DNA of 64,000 nt from assembly GCA_037893245.1 (NCBI GenBank), contig JBAIAA010001504.1, positions 78,931 through 142,930 of the forward strand, written 5' to 3'. This document shows positions 11,661-25,508 of this stretch, piece after piece (the first letter of the stretch is position 1; each line of letters starts with the position of its first letter). The notes beneath the pieces are model-generated. The model was not told the origin of the DNA. It searched no databases and saw only the letters and a list, made by a program, of their open reading frames with translations. Made by a program: the position numbers and the translations under genes. The DNA is from Crossaster papposus (lineage: Eukaryota > Echinodermata > Asteroidea > Velatida > Solasteridae).

Positions 11661-14286
11661 ATGTAAAGGGAAAGAAGTGTGCATAAGAAATATGTAAAGG
11701 GAAAGAAGTGTGCATCAGAAATATATAAAGGGAAAGAAGTGTGCATAAGAAATATGTAAAGGGAAAGAAGTGTGCATAAGAAATATGTAAAGGGAAAGAA
11801 GTGTGCATAAGAATTATGTAAAGGTAAAGAAGTGTGCATAAGAAATATGTAAAGGGAAAGAAGTGTGCATAAGAAATAATAAAGGGAAAGAAGTGTGCAT
11901 AAGAAATATGTAAAGGGAAAGAAGTGTGCATAAGAAATATGTAAAGGGAAAGAAGTGTGCATAAGAAATATGTAAATGGAAAGAAGTGTGCATAAGAAAT
12001 ATGTAAAGGGAAAGAAGTGTGCATAAGAAATAATAAAGGGAAAGAAGTGTGCATAAGAAATATGTAAAGGGAAAGAAGTGTGCATAAGAAATATGTAAAG
12101 GGAAAGAAGTGTGCATAATGAATATGTAAAGGGAAAGAAGTGTGCATAAGAAATATGTAAAGGGAAAGAAGTGTGCATAAGAAATATGTAAAGGGAAAGA
12201 AGTGTGCATAAGAAATATGTAAAGGGAAAGAAGTGTGCATAATAAATATGTAAAGGGAAAGAAGTGTGCATAAGAAATATGTAAAGGGAAAGAAGTGTGC
12301 ATAAGAAATATGTAAAGGGAAAGAAGTGTGCATAAGAAATATGTAAAGGGAAAGAAGTGTGCATAAGAAATATGTAAAGGGAAAGAAGTGTGCATAAGAA
12401 ATATGTAAAGGGAAAGAAGTGTGCATAAGAAATATGTAAAGGGAAAGAAGTGTGTATAAGAAATATGTAAAGGGAAAGATGTGTGCATAAGAAATAAACA
12501 CATGATGTGGGAACAAGCCCTCGAGTTAAATATGTAAAGGCAAAGAAGTGTGCATAAGAAATATGTAAAGGGAAAGAAGTGTGCATAAGAAATATGTAAA
12601 GGGAAAGAAGTGTGCATAAGAAATAAACACATGATGTGGGAACAAGCCCTCGAGTTAAACATGTAAAGGGAAAGAAGTGTGCATAAGAAATATGTAAAGG
12701 GAAAGAAGTGTGCATAAGAAATATGTAAAGGGAAAGAAGTGTGCATAAGAAATATGTAAAGGGAAAGAAGTGTGCATAAGAAATATGTAAAGGGAAAGAA
12801 GTGTGCATAAGAAATATGTAAAGGGAAAGAAGTGTGCATAAGAAATATGTAAAGGGAAAGAAGTGTGCATAAGAAATATGTAAAGGGAAAGAAGTGTGCA
12901 TAAGAAATATGTAAAGGGAAAGAAGTGTGCATAAGAAATATGTAAAGGGAAAGAAGTGTGCATAAGAAATATGTAAAGGGAAAGAAGTGTGCATAAGAAA
13001 TATGTAAAGGGAAAGAAGTGTGCATAAGAAATATGTAAAGGGAAAGAAGTGTGCATAAGAAATATGTAAAGGGAAAGAAGTGTGCATAAGAAATATGTAA
13101 AGGGAAAGAAGTGTGCATAAGAAATATGTAAAGGGAAAGAAGTGTGCATAAGAAATATGTAAAGGGAAAGAAGTGTGCATAAGAAATATGTAAAGGGAAA
13201 GAAGTGTGCATAAGAAATATGTAAAGGGAAAGAAGTGTGCATAAGAAATAAACACATGATGTCGGGACAAGCCCTCGAGTTAAATATGTAAAGGGAAAGA
13301 AGTGTGCATAAGAAATAATAAAGGGAAAGAAGTGTGCATAAGAAATATGTAAAGGGAAAGAAGTGTGCATAAGAAATATGTAAAGGGAAAGAAGTGTGCA
13401 TAAGAAATATGTAAAGGGAAAGAAGTGTGCCTAAGAAATATGTAAAGGGAAAGAAGTGTGCATAAGAAATATGTAAAGGGAAAGAAGTGTGCATAAGAAA
13501 TATGTAAAGGGAAAGAAGTGTGCATAAGAAATATGTAAAGGGAAAGTAGTGTGCATAAGAAATATGTAAAGGGAAAGAAGTGTGCATAAGAAATATGTAA
13601 AGGGAAAGAAGTGTGCATAAGAAATATGTAAAGGGAAAGAAGTGTGCATAAGAAATATGTAAAGGGAAAGAAGTGTGCATAAGAAATATGTAAAGGGAAA
13701 GAAGTGTGCATAAGAAATATGTAAAGGGAAAGAAGTGTGCATAAGAAATATGTAAAGGGAAAGAAGTGTGCATAAGAAATATGTAAAGGGAAAGAAGTGT
13801 GCATAAGAAATATGTAAAGGGAAAGAAGTGTGCATAAGAAATATGTAAAGGGAAAGAAGTGTGCATAAGAAATATGTAAAGGGAAAGAAGTGTGCATAAG
13901 AAATATGTAAAGGGAAAGAAGTGTGCATAAGAAATATGTAAAGGGAAAGAAGTGTGCATAAGAAATATGTAAAGGGAAAGAAGTGTGCATAAAAAATATG
14001 TAAAGGGAAAGAAGTGTGCATAAGAAATATGTAAAGGGAAAGAAGTGTGCATAAGAAATATGTAAAGGGAAAGAAGTGTGCATAAGAAATAAAGACATGA
14101 TGTGGGAACAAGCCCTCGAGTTAAATATGTAAAGGGAAAGAAGTGTGCATAAAAAATATGTAAAGGGAAAGAAGTGTGCATAAGAAATATGTAAAGGGAA
14201 AGAAGTGTGCATAAGAAATAAACACATGATGTGGGAACAAGCCCTCGAGTTAAATATGTAAAGGGAAAGAAGTGTGCATAAGAAAT
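11625..14286. repeat. Complex higher-order repeat, copy a (2,662 bp)
   Basis: The copy runs from the last module of one triad to the last module of the next. Module intervals are 871, 129, 625, 841, 129 and 67 bp. The B-allele module is at 13250, followed at +181 by the GCCTAAG marker (13431). The interval 12625-13250 is 62 bp (two units) shorter than in copies b-e. The module at 14091 has AAAGAC instead of AAACAC, and the one at 14287 has TTCGAG instead of CTCGAG. Confidence 0.85.
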
Positions 14287-14858
14287 AAACACATGATGTG
14301 GGAACAAGCCTTCGAGTTAAATATGTAAAGGGAAAGAAGTGTGCATAAGAAATATGTAAAGGGAAAGAAGTGTGCATAAGAAATATATAAAGGGAAAGAA
14401 GTGTGCATAAGAAATATGTAAAGGGAAAGAAGTGTGCATAAGAAATATGTAAAGGGAAAGAAGTGTGCATAAGAAATATGTAAAGGGAAAGAAGTGTGCA
14501 TAAGAAATATGTAAAGGGAAAGAAGTGTGCATAAGAAATAATAAAGGGAAAGAGGTGTGCATAAGAAATATGTAAAGGGAAAGAAGTGTGCATAAGAAAT
14601 ATGTAAAGGGAAAGAAGTGTGCATAAGAAATATGTAAAGGGAAAGAAGTGTGCATAAGAAATAAACACATGATGTGGGAACAAGCCCTCGAGTTAAATAT
14701 GTAAAGGGAAAGAAGTGTGCATAAGAAATATGTAAAGGGAAAGAAGTGTGCATAAGAAATATGTAAAGGGAAAGAAGTGTGCATAAGAAATAAACACATG
14801 ATGTGGGAACAAGCCCTCGAGTTAAATATGTAAAGGGAAAGAAGTGTGCATAAGAAAT
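14287..14858. repeat. Extra module triad between copies a and b
   Basis: A second triad (14663, 14792, 14859) follows the first (14091, 14220, 14287) after only 376 bp. It breaks the regular order of the higher-order repeat. This is best read as a local duplication, or as a junction left by unequal exchange between two copies. Otherwise it is made of 31-bp units, including a 30-bp one near 14540 and the private GAGGTG change just after it. Confidence 0.8.
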
Positions 14859-17552
14859 AAACACATGATGTGGGAACAAGCCCTCGAGTTAAATATGTAA
14901 AGGGAAAGAAGTGTGCATAAGAAATATGTAAAGGGAAAGAAGTGTGCATAAGAAATATATAAAGGGAAAGAAGTGTGCATAAGAAATATGTAAAGGGAAA
15001 GAAGTGTGCATAAGAAATATGTAAAGGGAAAGAAGTGTGCATAAGAATTATGTAAAGGTAAAGAAGTGTGCATAAGAAATATGTAAAGGGAAAGAAGTGT
15101 GCATAAGAAATAATAAAGGGAAAGAAGTGTGCATAAGAAATATGTAAAGGGAAAGAAGTGTGCATAAGAAATATGTAAAGGGAAAGAAGTGTGCATAAGA
15201 AATATGTAAATGGAAAGAAGTGTGCATAAGAAATATGTAAAGGGAAAGAAGTGTGCATAAGAAATAATAAAGGGAAAGAAGTGTGCATAAGAAATATGTA
15301 AAGGGAAAGAAGTGTGCATAAGAAATATGTAAAGGGAAAGAAGTGTGCATAATGAATATGTAAAGGGAAAGAAGTGTGCATAAGAAATATCTAAAGGGAA
15401 AGAAGTGTGCATAAGAAATATGTAAAGGGAAAGAAGTGTGCATAAGAAATATGTAAAGGGAAAGAAGTGTGCATAAGAAATATGTAAAGGGAAAGAAGTG
15501 TGCATAAGAAATATGTAAAGGGAAAGAAGTGTGCATAAGAAATATGTAAAGGGAAAGAAGTGTGCATAAGAAATATGTAAAGGGAAAGAAGTGTGCATAA
15601 GAAATATGTAAAGGGAAAGAAGTGTGCATAAGAAATATGTAAAGGGAAAGAAGTGTGCATAAGAAATATGTAAAGGGAAAGAAGTGTGCATAAGAAATAT
15701 GTAAAGGGAAAGAAGTGTGCATAAGAAATAAACACATGATGTGGGAACAAGCCCTCGAGTTAAATATGTAAAGGGAAAGAAGTGTGCATAAGAAATATGT
15801 AAAGGGAAAGAAGTGTGCATAAGAAATATGTAAAGGGAAAGAAGTGTGCATAAGAAATAAACACATGATGTGGGAACAAGCCCTCGAGTTAAACATGTAA
15901 AGGGAAAGAAGTGTGCATAAGAAATATGTAAAGGGAAAGAAGTGTGCATAAGAAATATGTAAAGGGAAAGAAGTGTGCATAAGAAATATGTAAAGGGAAA
16001 GAAGTGTGCATAAGAAATATGTAAAGGGAAAGAAGTGTGCATAAGAAATATGTAAAGGGAAAGAAGTGTGCATAAGAAATATGTAAAGGGAAAGAAGTGT
16101 GCATAAGAAATATGTAAAGGGAAAGAAGTGTGCATAAGAAATATGTAAAGGGAAAGAAGTGTGCATAAGAAATATGTTAAGGGAAAGAAGTGTGCATAAG
16201 AAATATGTAAAGGGAAAGAAGTGTGCATAAGAAATATGTAAAGGGAAAGAAGTGTGCATAAGAAATATGTAAAGGGAAAGAAGTGTGCATAAGAAATATG
16301 TAAAGGGAAAGAAGTGTGCATAAGAAATATGTAAAGGGAAAGAAGTGTGCATAAGAAATATGTAAAGGGAAAGAAGTGTGCATAAGAAATATGTAAAGGG
16401 AAAGAAGTGTGCATAAGAAATATGTAAAGGGAAAGAAGTGTGCATAAGAAATATGTAAAGGGAAAGAAGTGTGCATAAGAAATATGTAAAGGGAAAGAAG
16501 TGTGCATAAGAAATATGTAAAGGGAAAGAAGTGTGCATAAGAAATAAACACATGATGTCGGGACAAGCCCTCGAGTTAAATATGTAAAGGGAAAGAAGTG
16601 TGCATAAGAAATATGTAAAGGGAAAGAAGTGTGCATAAGAAATATGTAAAGGGAAAGAAGTGTGCATAAGAAATATGTAAAGGGAAAGAAGTGTGCCTAA
16701 GAAATATGTAAAGGGAAAGAAGTGTGCAAAAGAAATATGTAAAGGGAAAGAAGTGTGCATAAGAAATATGTAAAGGGAAAGAAGTGTGCATAAGAAATAT
16801 GTAAAGGGAAAGAAGTGTGCATAAGAAATATGTAAAGGGAAAGAAGTGTGCATAAGAAATATGTAAAGGGAAAGAAGTGTGCATAAGAAATATGTAAAGG
16901 GAAAGAAGTGTGCATAAGAAATATGTAAAGGGAAAGAAGTGTGCATAAGAAATATGTAAAGGGAAAGAAGTGTGCATAAGAAATATGTAAAGGGAAAGAA
17001 GTGTGCATAAGAAATATGTAAAGGGAAAGAAGTGTGCATAAGAAATATGTAAAGGGAAAGAAGTGTGCATAAGAAATATGTAAAGGGAAAGAAGTGTGCA
17101 TAAGAAATATGTAAAGGGAAAGAAGTGTGCATAAGAAATATGTAAAGGGAAAGAAGTGTGCATAAGACATATGTAAAGGGAAAGAAGTGTGCATAAGAAA
17201 TATGTAAAGGGAAAGAAGTGTGCATAAAAAATATGTAAAGGGAAAGAAGTGTGCATAAGAAATATGTAAAGGGAAAGAAGTGTGCATAAGAAATATGTAA
17301 AGGGAAAGAAGTGTGCATAAGAAATATGTAAAGGGAAAGAAGTGTGCATAAGAAATAAACACATGATGTGGGAACAAGCCCTCGAGTTAAATATGTAAAG
17401 GGAAAGAAGTGTGCATAACAAATATGTAAAGGGAAAGAAGTGTGCATAAGAAATATGTAAAGGGAAAGAAGTGTGCATAAGAAATAAACACATGATGTGG
17501 GAACAAGCCCTCGAGTTAAATATGTAAAGGGAAAGAAGTGTGCATAAGAAAT
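14859..17552. repeat. Complex higher-order repeat, copy b (2,694 bp)
   Basis: Module intervals are 871, 129, 687, 811, 129 and 67 bp. The B-allele module is at 16546 and the GCCTAAG marker at 16697 (+151). The +151 spacing, against +181 in copies a, d and e, shows loss of one 30-bp unit, a state shared only with copy c. Copies b and c also share a GTGCAAAAG variant (16728 and 19390), so they form a closest pair. Confidence 0.88.
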
Positions 17553-20214
17553 AAACACATGATGTGGGAACAAGCCGTCGAGTTAAATATGTAAAGGGAA
17601 AGAAGTGTGCATAAGAAATATGTAAAGGGAAAGAAGTGTGCATAAGAAATATGTAAAGGGAAAGAAGTGTGCATAAGAAATATGTAAAGGGAAAGAAGTG
17701 TGCATAAGAAATATGTAAAGGGAAAGAAGTGTGCATAAGGAATATGTAAAGGGAAAGAAGTGTGCATAAGAAATAATCAAGGGAAAGAAGTGTGCATAAG
17801 AAATATGTAAAGGGAAAGAAGTGTGCATAAGAAATATGTAAAGGGAAAGAAGTGTGCATAAGAAATATATAAAGGAAAAGAAGTGTGCATAAGAAATATG
17901 TAAAGGGAAAGAAGTGTGCATAAGAAATATGTAAAGGGAAAGAAGTGTGCATAAGAATTATGTAAAGGTAAAGAAGTGTGCATAAGAAATATGTAAAGGG
18001 AAAGAAGTGTGCATAAGAAATAATAAAGGGAAAGAAGTGTGCATAAGAAATATGTAAAGGGAAAGAAGTGTGCATAAGAAATATGTAAAGGGAAAGAAGT
18101 GTGCATAAGAAATATGTAAATGGAAAGAAGTGTGCATAAGAAATATGTAAAGGGAAAGAAGTGTGCATAAGAAATAATAAAGGGAAAGAAGTGTGCATAA
18201 GAAATATGTAAAGGGAAAGAAGTGTGCATAAGAAATATGTAAAGGGAAAGAAGTGTGCATAATGAATATGTAAAGGGAAAGAAGTGTGCATAAGAAATAT
18301 GTAAAGGGAAAGAAGTGTGCATAAGAAATATGTAAAGGGAAAGAAGTGTGCATAAGAAATATGTAAAGGGAAAGAAGTGTGCATAAGAAATAAACACATG
18401 ATGTGGGAACAAGCCCTCGAGTTAAATATGTAAAGGGAAAGAAGTGTGCATAAGAAATATGTAAAGGGAAAGAAGTGTGCATAAGAAATATGTAAAGGGA
18501 AAGAAGTGTGCATAAGAAATAAACACATGATGTGGGAACAAGCCCTCGAGTTAAACATGTAAAGGGAAAGAAGTGTGCATAAGAAATATGTAAAGGGAAA
18601 GAAGTGTGCATAAGAAATATGTAAAGGGAAAGAAGTGTGCATAAGAAATATGTAAAGGGAAAGAAGTGTGCATAAGAAATATGTAAAGGGAAAGAAGTGT
18701 GCATAAGAAATATGTAAAGGGAAAGAAGTGTGCATAAGAAATATGTAAAGGGAAAGAAGTGTGCATAAGAAATATGTAAAGGGAAAGAAGTGTGCATAAG
18801 AAATATGTAAAGGGAAAGAAGTGTGCATAAGAAATATGTTAAGGGAAAGAAGTGTGCATAAGAAATATGTAAAGGGAAAGAAGTGTGCATAAGAAATATG
18901 TAAAGGGAAAGAAGTGTGCATAAGAAATATGTAAAGGGAAAGAAGTGTGCATAAGAAATATGTAAAGGGAAAGAAGTGTGCATAAGAAATATGTAAAGGG
19001 AAAGAAGTGTGCATAAGAAATATGTAAAGGGAAAGAAGTGTGCATAAGAAATATGTAAAGGGAAAGAAGTGTGCATAAGAAATATGTAAAGGGAAAGAAG
19101 TGTGCATAAGAAATATGTAAAGGGAAAGAAGTGTGCATAAGAAATATGTAAAGGGAAAGAAGTGTGCATAAGAAATATGTAAAGGGAAAGAAGTGTGCAT
19201 AAGAAATAAACACATGATGTCGGGACAAGCCCTCGAGTTAAATATGTAAAGGGAAAGAAGTGTGCATAAGAAATATGTAAAGGGAAAGAAGTGTGCATAA
19301 GAAATATGTAAAGGGAAAGAAGTGTGCATAAGAAATATGTAAAGGGAAAGAAGTGTGCCTAAGAAATATGTAAAGGGAAAGAAGTGTGCAAAAGAAATAT
19401 GTAAAGGGAAAGAAGTGTGCATAAGAAATATGTAAAGGGAAAGAAGTGTGCATAAGAAATATGTAAAGGGAAAGAAGTGTGCATAAGAAATATGTAAAGG
19501 GAAAGAAGTGTGCATAAGAAATATGTAAAGGGAAAGAAGTGTGCATAAGAAATATGTAAAGGGAAAGAAGTGTGCATAAGAAATATGTAAAGGGAAAGAA
19601 GTGTGCATAAGAAATATGTAAAGGGAAAGAAGTGTGCATAAGAAATATGTAAAGGGAAAGAAGTGTGCATAAGAAATATGTAAAGGGAAAGAAGTGTGCA
19701 TAAGAAATATGTAAAGGGAAAGAAGTGTGCATAAGAAATATGTAAAGGGAAAGAAGTGTGCATAAGAAATATGTAAAGGGAAAGAAGTGTGCATAAGAAA
19801 TATGTAAAGGGAAAGAAGTGTGCATAAGACATATGTAAAGGGAAAGAAGTGTGCATAAGAAATATGTAAAGGGAAAGAAGTGTGCATAAAAAATATGTAA
19901 AGGGAAAGAAGTGTGCATAAGAAATATGTAAAGGGAAAGAAGTGTGCATAAGAAATATGTAAAGGGAAAGAAGTGTGCATAAGAAATATGTAAAGGGAAA
20001 GAAGTGTGCATAAGAAATAAACACATGATGTGGGAACAAGCCCTCGAGTTAAATATGTAAAGGGAAAGAAGTGTGCATAACAAATATGTAAAGGGAAAGA
20101 AGTGTGCATAAGAAATATGTAAAGGGAAAGAAGTGTGCATAAGAAATAAACACATGATGTGGGAACAAGCCCTCGAGTTAAATATGTAAAGGGAAAGAAG
20201 TGTGCATAAGAAAT
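17553..20214. repeat. Complex higher-order repeat, copy c (2,662 bp)
   Basis: Module intervals are 839, 129, 687, 811, 129 and 67 bp. Modules at 18392, 18521, 19208, 20019, 20148 and 20215 lie exactly 2,662 bp after 15730, 15859, 16546, 17357, 17486 and 17553 in copy b, as do the point markers 16697/19359 and 16728/19390. The heading module carries GTCGAG in place of CTCGAG. Confidence 0.9.
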
Positions 20215-23154
20215 AAACACATGATGTGGGAACAAGCCGTCGAGTTAAATATGTAAAGGGAAAGAAGTGTGCATAAGAAATATGTAAAGGGAAAGAAGTG
20301 TGCATAAGAAATATGTAAAGGGAAAGAAGTGTGCATAAGAAATATGTAAAGGGAAAGAAGTGTGCATAAGAAATATGTAAAGGGAAAGAAGTGTGCATAA
20401 GGAATATGTAAAGGGAAAGAAGTGTGCATAAGAAATAATCAAGGGAAAGAAGTGTGCATAAGAAATATGTAAAGGGAAAGAAGTGTGCATAAGAAATATG
20501 TAAAGGGAAAGAAGTGTGCATAAGAAATATATAAAGGAAAAGAAGTGTGCATAAGAAATATGTAAAGGGAAAGAAGTGTGCATAAGAAATATGTAAAGGG
20601 AAAGAAGTGTGCATAAGAATTATGTAAAGGTAAAGAAGTGTGCATAAGAAATATGTAAAGGGAAAGAAGTGTGCATAAGAAATAATAAAGGGAAAGAAGT
20701 GTGCATAAGAAATATGTAAAGGGAAAGAAGTGTGCATAAGAAATATGTAAAGGGAAAGAAGTGTGCATAAGAAATATGTAAATGGAAAGAAGTGTGCATA
20801 AGAAATATGTAAAGGGAAAGAAGTGTGCATAAGAAATAATAAAGGGAAAGAAGTGTGCATAAGAAATATGTAAAGGGAAAGAAGTGTGCATAAGAAATAT
20901 GTAAAGGGAAAGAAGTGTGCATAATGAATATGTAAAGGGAAAGAAGTGTGCATAAGAAATATCTAAAGGGAAAGAAGTGTGCATAAGAAATATGTAAAGG
21001 GAAAGAAGTGTGCATAAGAAATATGTAAAGGGAAAGAAGTGTGCATAAGAAATATGTAAAGGGAAAGAAGTGTGCATAAGAAATATGTAAAGGGAAAGAA
21101 GTGTGCATAAGAAATATGTAAAGGGAAAGAAGTGTGCATAAGAAATATGTAAAGGGAAAGAAGTGTGCATAAGAAATATGTAAAGGGAAAGAAGTGTGCA
21201 TAAGAAATATGTAAAGGGAAAGAAGTGTGCATAAGAAATATGTAAAGGGAAAGAAGTGTGCATAAGAAATATGTAAAGGGAAAGAAGTGTGCATAAGAAA
21301 TAAACACATGATGTGGGAACAAGCCCTCGAGTTAAATATGTAAAGTGAAAGAAGTGTGCATAAGAAATATGTAAAGGGAAAGAAGTGTGCATAAGAAATA
21401 TGTAAAGGGAAAGAAGTGTGCATAAGAAATAAACACATGATGTGGGAACAAGCCCTCGAGTTAAACATGTAAAGGGAAAGAAGTGTGCATAAGAAATATG
21501 TAAAGGGAAAGAAGTGTGCATAAGAAATATGTAAAGGGAAAGAAGTGTGCATAAGAAATATGTAAAGGGAAAGAAGTGTGCATAAGAAATATGTAAAGGG
21601 AAAGAAGTGTGCATAAGAAATATGTAAAGGGAAAGAAGTGTGCATAAGAAATATGTAAAGGGAAAGAAGTGTGCATAAGAAATATGTAAAGGGAAAGAAG
21701 TGTGCATAAGAAATATGTAAAGGGAAAGAAGTGTGCATAAGAAATATGTTAAAGGAAAGAAGTGTGCATAAGAAATATGTAAAGGGAAAGAAGTGTGCAT
21801 AAGAAATATGTAAAGGGAAAGAAGTGTGCATAAGAAATATGTAAAGGGAAAGAAGTGTGCATAAGAAATATGTAAAGGGAAAGAAGTGTGCATAAGAAAT
21901 ATGTAAAGGGAAAGAAGTGTGCATAAGAAATATGTAAAGGGAAAGAAGTGTGCATAAGAAATATGTAAAGGGAAAGAAGTGTGCATAAGAAATATGTAAA
22001 GGGAAAGAAGTGTGCATAAGAAATATGTAAAGGGAAAGAAGTGTGCATAAGAAATATGTAAAGGGAAAGAAGTGTGCATAAGAAATATGTAAAGGGAAAG
22101 AAGTGTGCATAAGAAATAAACACATGATGTCGGGACAAGCCCTCGAGTTAAATATGTAAAGGGAAAGAAGTGTGCATAAGAAATAATAAAGGGAAAGAAG
22201 TGTGCATAAGAAATATGTAAAGGGAAAGAAGTGTGCATAAGAAATATGTAAAGGGAAAGAAGTGTGCATAAGAAATATGTAAAGGGAAAGAAGTGTGCCT
22301 AAGAAATATGTAAAGGGAAAGAAGTGTGCATAAGAAATATGTAAAGGGAAAGAAGTGTGCATAAGAAATATGTAAAGGGAAAGAAGTGTGCATAAGAAAT
22401 ATGTAAAGGGAAAGAAGTGTGCATAAGAAATATGTAAAGGGAAAGAAGTGTGCATAAGAAATATGTAAAGGGAAAGAAGTGTGCATAAGAAATATGTAAA
22501 GGGAAAGAAGTGTGCATAAGAAATATGTAAAGGAAAAGAATTGTGCATAAGAAATATGTAAAGGGAAAGAAGTGTGCATAAGAAATATGTAAAGGGAAAG
22601 AAGTGTGCATAAGAAATATGTAAAGGGAAAGAAGTGTGCATAAGAAATATGTAAAGGGAAAGAAGTGTGCATAAGAAATATGTAAAGGGAAAGAAGTGTG
22701 CATAAGAAATATGTAAAGGGAAAGAAGTGTGCATAAGAAATATGTAAAGGGAAAGAAGTGTGCATAAGACATATGTAAAGGGAAAGAAGTGTGCATAAGA
22801 AATATGTAAAGGGAAAGAAGTGTGCATAAAAAATATGTAAAGGGAAAGAAGTGTGCATAAGAAATATGTAAAGGGAAAGAAGTGTGCATAAGAAATATGT
22901 AAAGGGAAAGAAGTGTGCATAAGAAATATGTAAAGGGAAAGAAGTGTGCATAAGAAATAAACACATGATGTGGGAACAAGCCCTTGAGTTAAATATGTAA
23001 AGGGAAAGAAGTGTGCATAAAAAATATGTAAAGGGAAAGAAGTGTGCATAAGAAATATGTAAAGGGAAAGAAGTGTGCATAAGAAATAAACACATGATGT
23101 GGGAACAAGCCCTCGAGTTAAATATGTAAAGGGAAAGAAGTGTGCATAAGAAAT
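20215..23154. repeat. Complex higher-order repeat, copy d (2,940 bp)
   Basis: Module intervals are 1087, 129, 687, 841, 129 and 67 bp. Compared with copy c, it has eight extra 31-bp units before the pair at 21302/21431, and one 30-bp unit after the B-allele module at 22118. The marker GCCTAAG is at 22299 (+181). The module at 22959 has CTTGAG in place of CTCGAG, a likely CpG-to-TpG decay. Confidence 0.9.
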
Positions 23155-25508
23155 AAACACATGATGTGGGAACAAGCCGTCGAGTTAAATATGTAAAGGG
23201 AAAGAAGTGTGCATAAGAAATATGTAAAGGGAAAGAAGTGTGCATAAGAAATATGTAAAGGGAAAGAAGTGTGCATAAGAAATATGTAAAGGGAAAGAAG
23301 TGTGCATAAGAAATATGTAAAGGGAAAGAAGTGTGCATAAGGAATATGTAAAGGGAAAGAAGTGTGCATAAGAAATAATCAAGGGAAAGAAGTGTGCATA
23401 AGAAATATGTAAAGGGAAAGAAGTGTGCATAAGAAATATGTAAAGGGAAAGAAGTGTGCATAAGAAATATGTAAAGGGAAAGAAGTGTGCATAAGAAATA
23501 TGTAAAGGGAAAGAAGTGTGCATAAGAAATATGTAAAGGGAAAGAAGTGTGCATAAGAAATATGTAAAGGGAAATAAGTGTGCATAAGAAATATGTAAAG
23601 GGAAAGAAGTGTGCATAAGAAATATGTAAAGGGAAATAAGTGTGCATAAGAAATATGTAAAGGGAAAGAAGTGTGCATAAGAAATATGTAAAGGGAAAGA
23701 AGTGTGCATAAGAAATATGTAAAGGGAAAGAAGTGTGCATAAGAAATATGTAAAGGGAAAGAAGTGTGCATAAGAAATATTTAAAGGGAAAGAAGTGTGC
23801 ATAAGAAATATGTAAAGGGAAAGAAGTGTGCATAAGAAATATGTAAAGGGAAAGAAGTGTGCATAAGAAATATGTAAAGGGAAAGAAGTGTGCATAAGAA
23901 ATAAACACATGATGTGGGAACAAGCCCTCGAGTTAAATATGTAAAGGGAAAGAAGTGTGCATAAGAAATATGTAAAGGGAAAGAAGTGTGCATAAGAAAT
24001 ATGTAAAGGGAAAGAAGTGTGCATAAGAAATATGTAAAGGGAAAGAAGTGTGCATAAGAAATATGTAAAGGGAAAGAAGTGTGCATAAGAAATATGTAAA
24101 GGGAAAGAAGTGTGCATAAGAAATATGTAAAGGGAAAGAAGTGTGCATAAGAAATATGTAAAGGGAAAGAAGTGTGCATAAGAAATATGTAAAGGGAAAG
24201 AAGTGTGCATAAGAAATATGTAAAGGGAAAGAAGTGTGCATAAGAAATATGTAAATGGAAAGAAGTGTGCATAAGAAATATGTAAAGGGAAAGAAGTGTG
24301 CATAAGAAATATGTAAAGGGAAAGAAGTGTGCATAAGAAATATGTAAAGGGAAAGAAGTGTGCATAAGAAATATGTAAAGGGAAAGAAGTGTGCATAAGA
24401 AATATGTAAAGGGAAAGAAGTGTGCATAAGAAATATGTAAAGGGAAAGAAGTGTGCATACGAAATATGTAAAGGGAAAGAAGTGTGCATAAGAAATATGT
24501 AAAGGGAAAGAAGTGTGCATAAGAAATATGTAAAGGGAAAGAAGTGTGCATAAGAAATATGTAAAGGGAAAGAAGTGTGCATAAGAAATATGTAAAGGGA
24601 AAGAAGTGTGCATAAGAAATATGTAAAGGGAAAGAAGTGTGCATAAGAAATATGTAAAGGGAAAGAAGTGTGCATAAGAAATATGTAAAGGGAAAGAAGT
24701 GTGCATAAGAAATATGTAAAGGGAAAGAAGTGTGCATAAGAAATAAACACATGATGTGGGAACAAGCCCTCGAGTTAAATATGTCAAGGGAAAGAAGTGT
24801 GCATAAGAAATATGTAAAGGGAAATAAGTGTGCATAAGAAATATGTAAAGGGAAAGAAGTGTGCATAAGAAATAAACACATGATGTGGGAACAAGCCCTC
24901 GAGTTAAATATGTAAAGGGAAAGAAGTGTGCATAAGAAATATGTAAAGGGAAAGAAGTGTGCATAAGAAATATGTAAAGGGAAAGAAGTGTGCATAAGAA
25001 ATATGTAAAGGGAAAGAAGTGTGCATAAGAAATATGTAAAGGGAAAGAAGTGTGCATAAGAAATATGTAAAGGGAAAGAAGTGTGCATAAGAAATATGTA
25101 AAGGGAAAGAAGTGTGCATAAGAAATATGTAAAGGGAAAGAAGTGTGCATAAGAAATATGTAAAGGGAAAGAAGTGTGCATAAGAAATATGTAAAGGGAA
25201 AGAAGTGTGCATAAGAAATATGTAAATGGAAAGAAGTGTGCATAAGAAATATGTAAAGGGAAAGAAGTGTGCATAAGAAATATGTAAAGGGAAAGAAGTG
25301 TGCATAAGAAATAAACACATGATGTGGGAACAAGCCCTCGAGTTAAATATGTAAAGGGAAAGAAGTGTGCATAACAAATATGTAAAGGGAAAGAAGTGTG
25401 CATAAGAAATATGTAAAGGGAAAGAAGTGTGCATAAGAAATAAACACATGATGTGGGAACAAGCCCTCGGGTTAAATATGTAAAGGGAAAGAAGTGTGCA
25501 TAAGAAAT
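23155..25508. repeat. Rearranged spacer between copies d and e
   Basis: Modules lie at 23155, 23903, 24745, 24874, 25313 and 25442, and the following triad member is at 25509. The order does not fit the standard copy. Module 24745 is followed by ATGTCAAGG and then a GGAAATAAG unit, and the same combination follows module 29321, 4,576 bp later. The spacer therefore looks like a second, shorter higher-order variant inserted between standard copies. Module 25442 carries CTCGGG in place of CTCGAG. Confidence 0.75.
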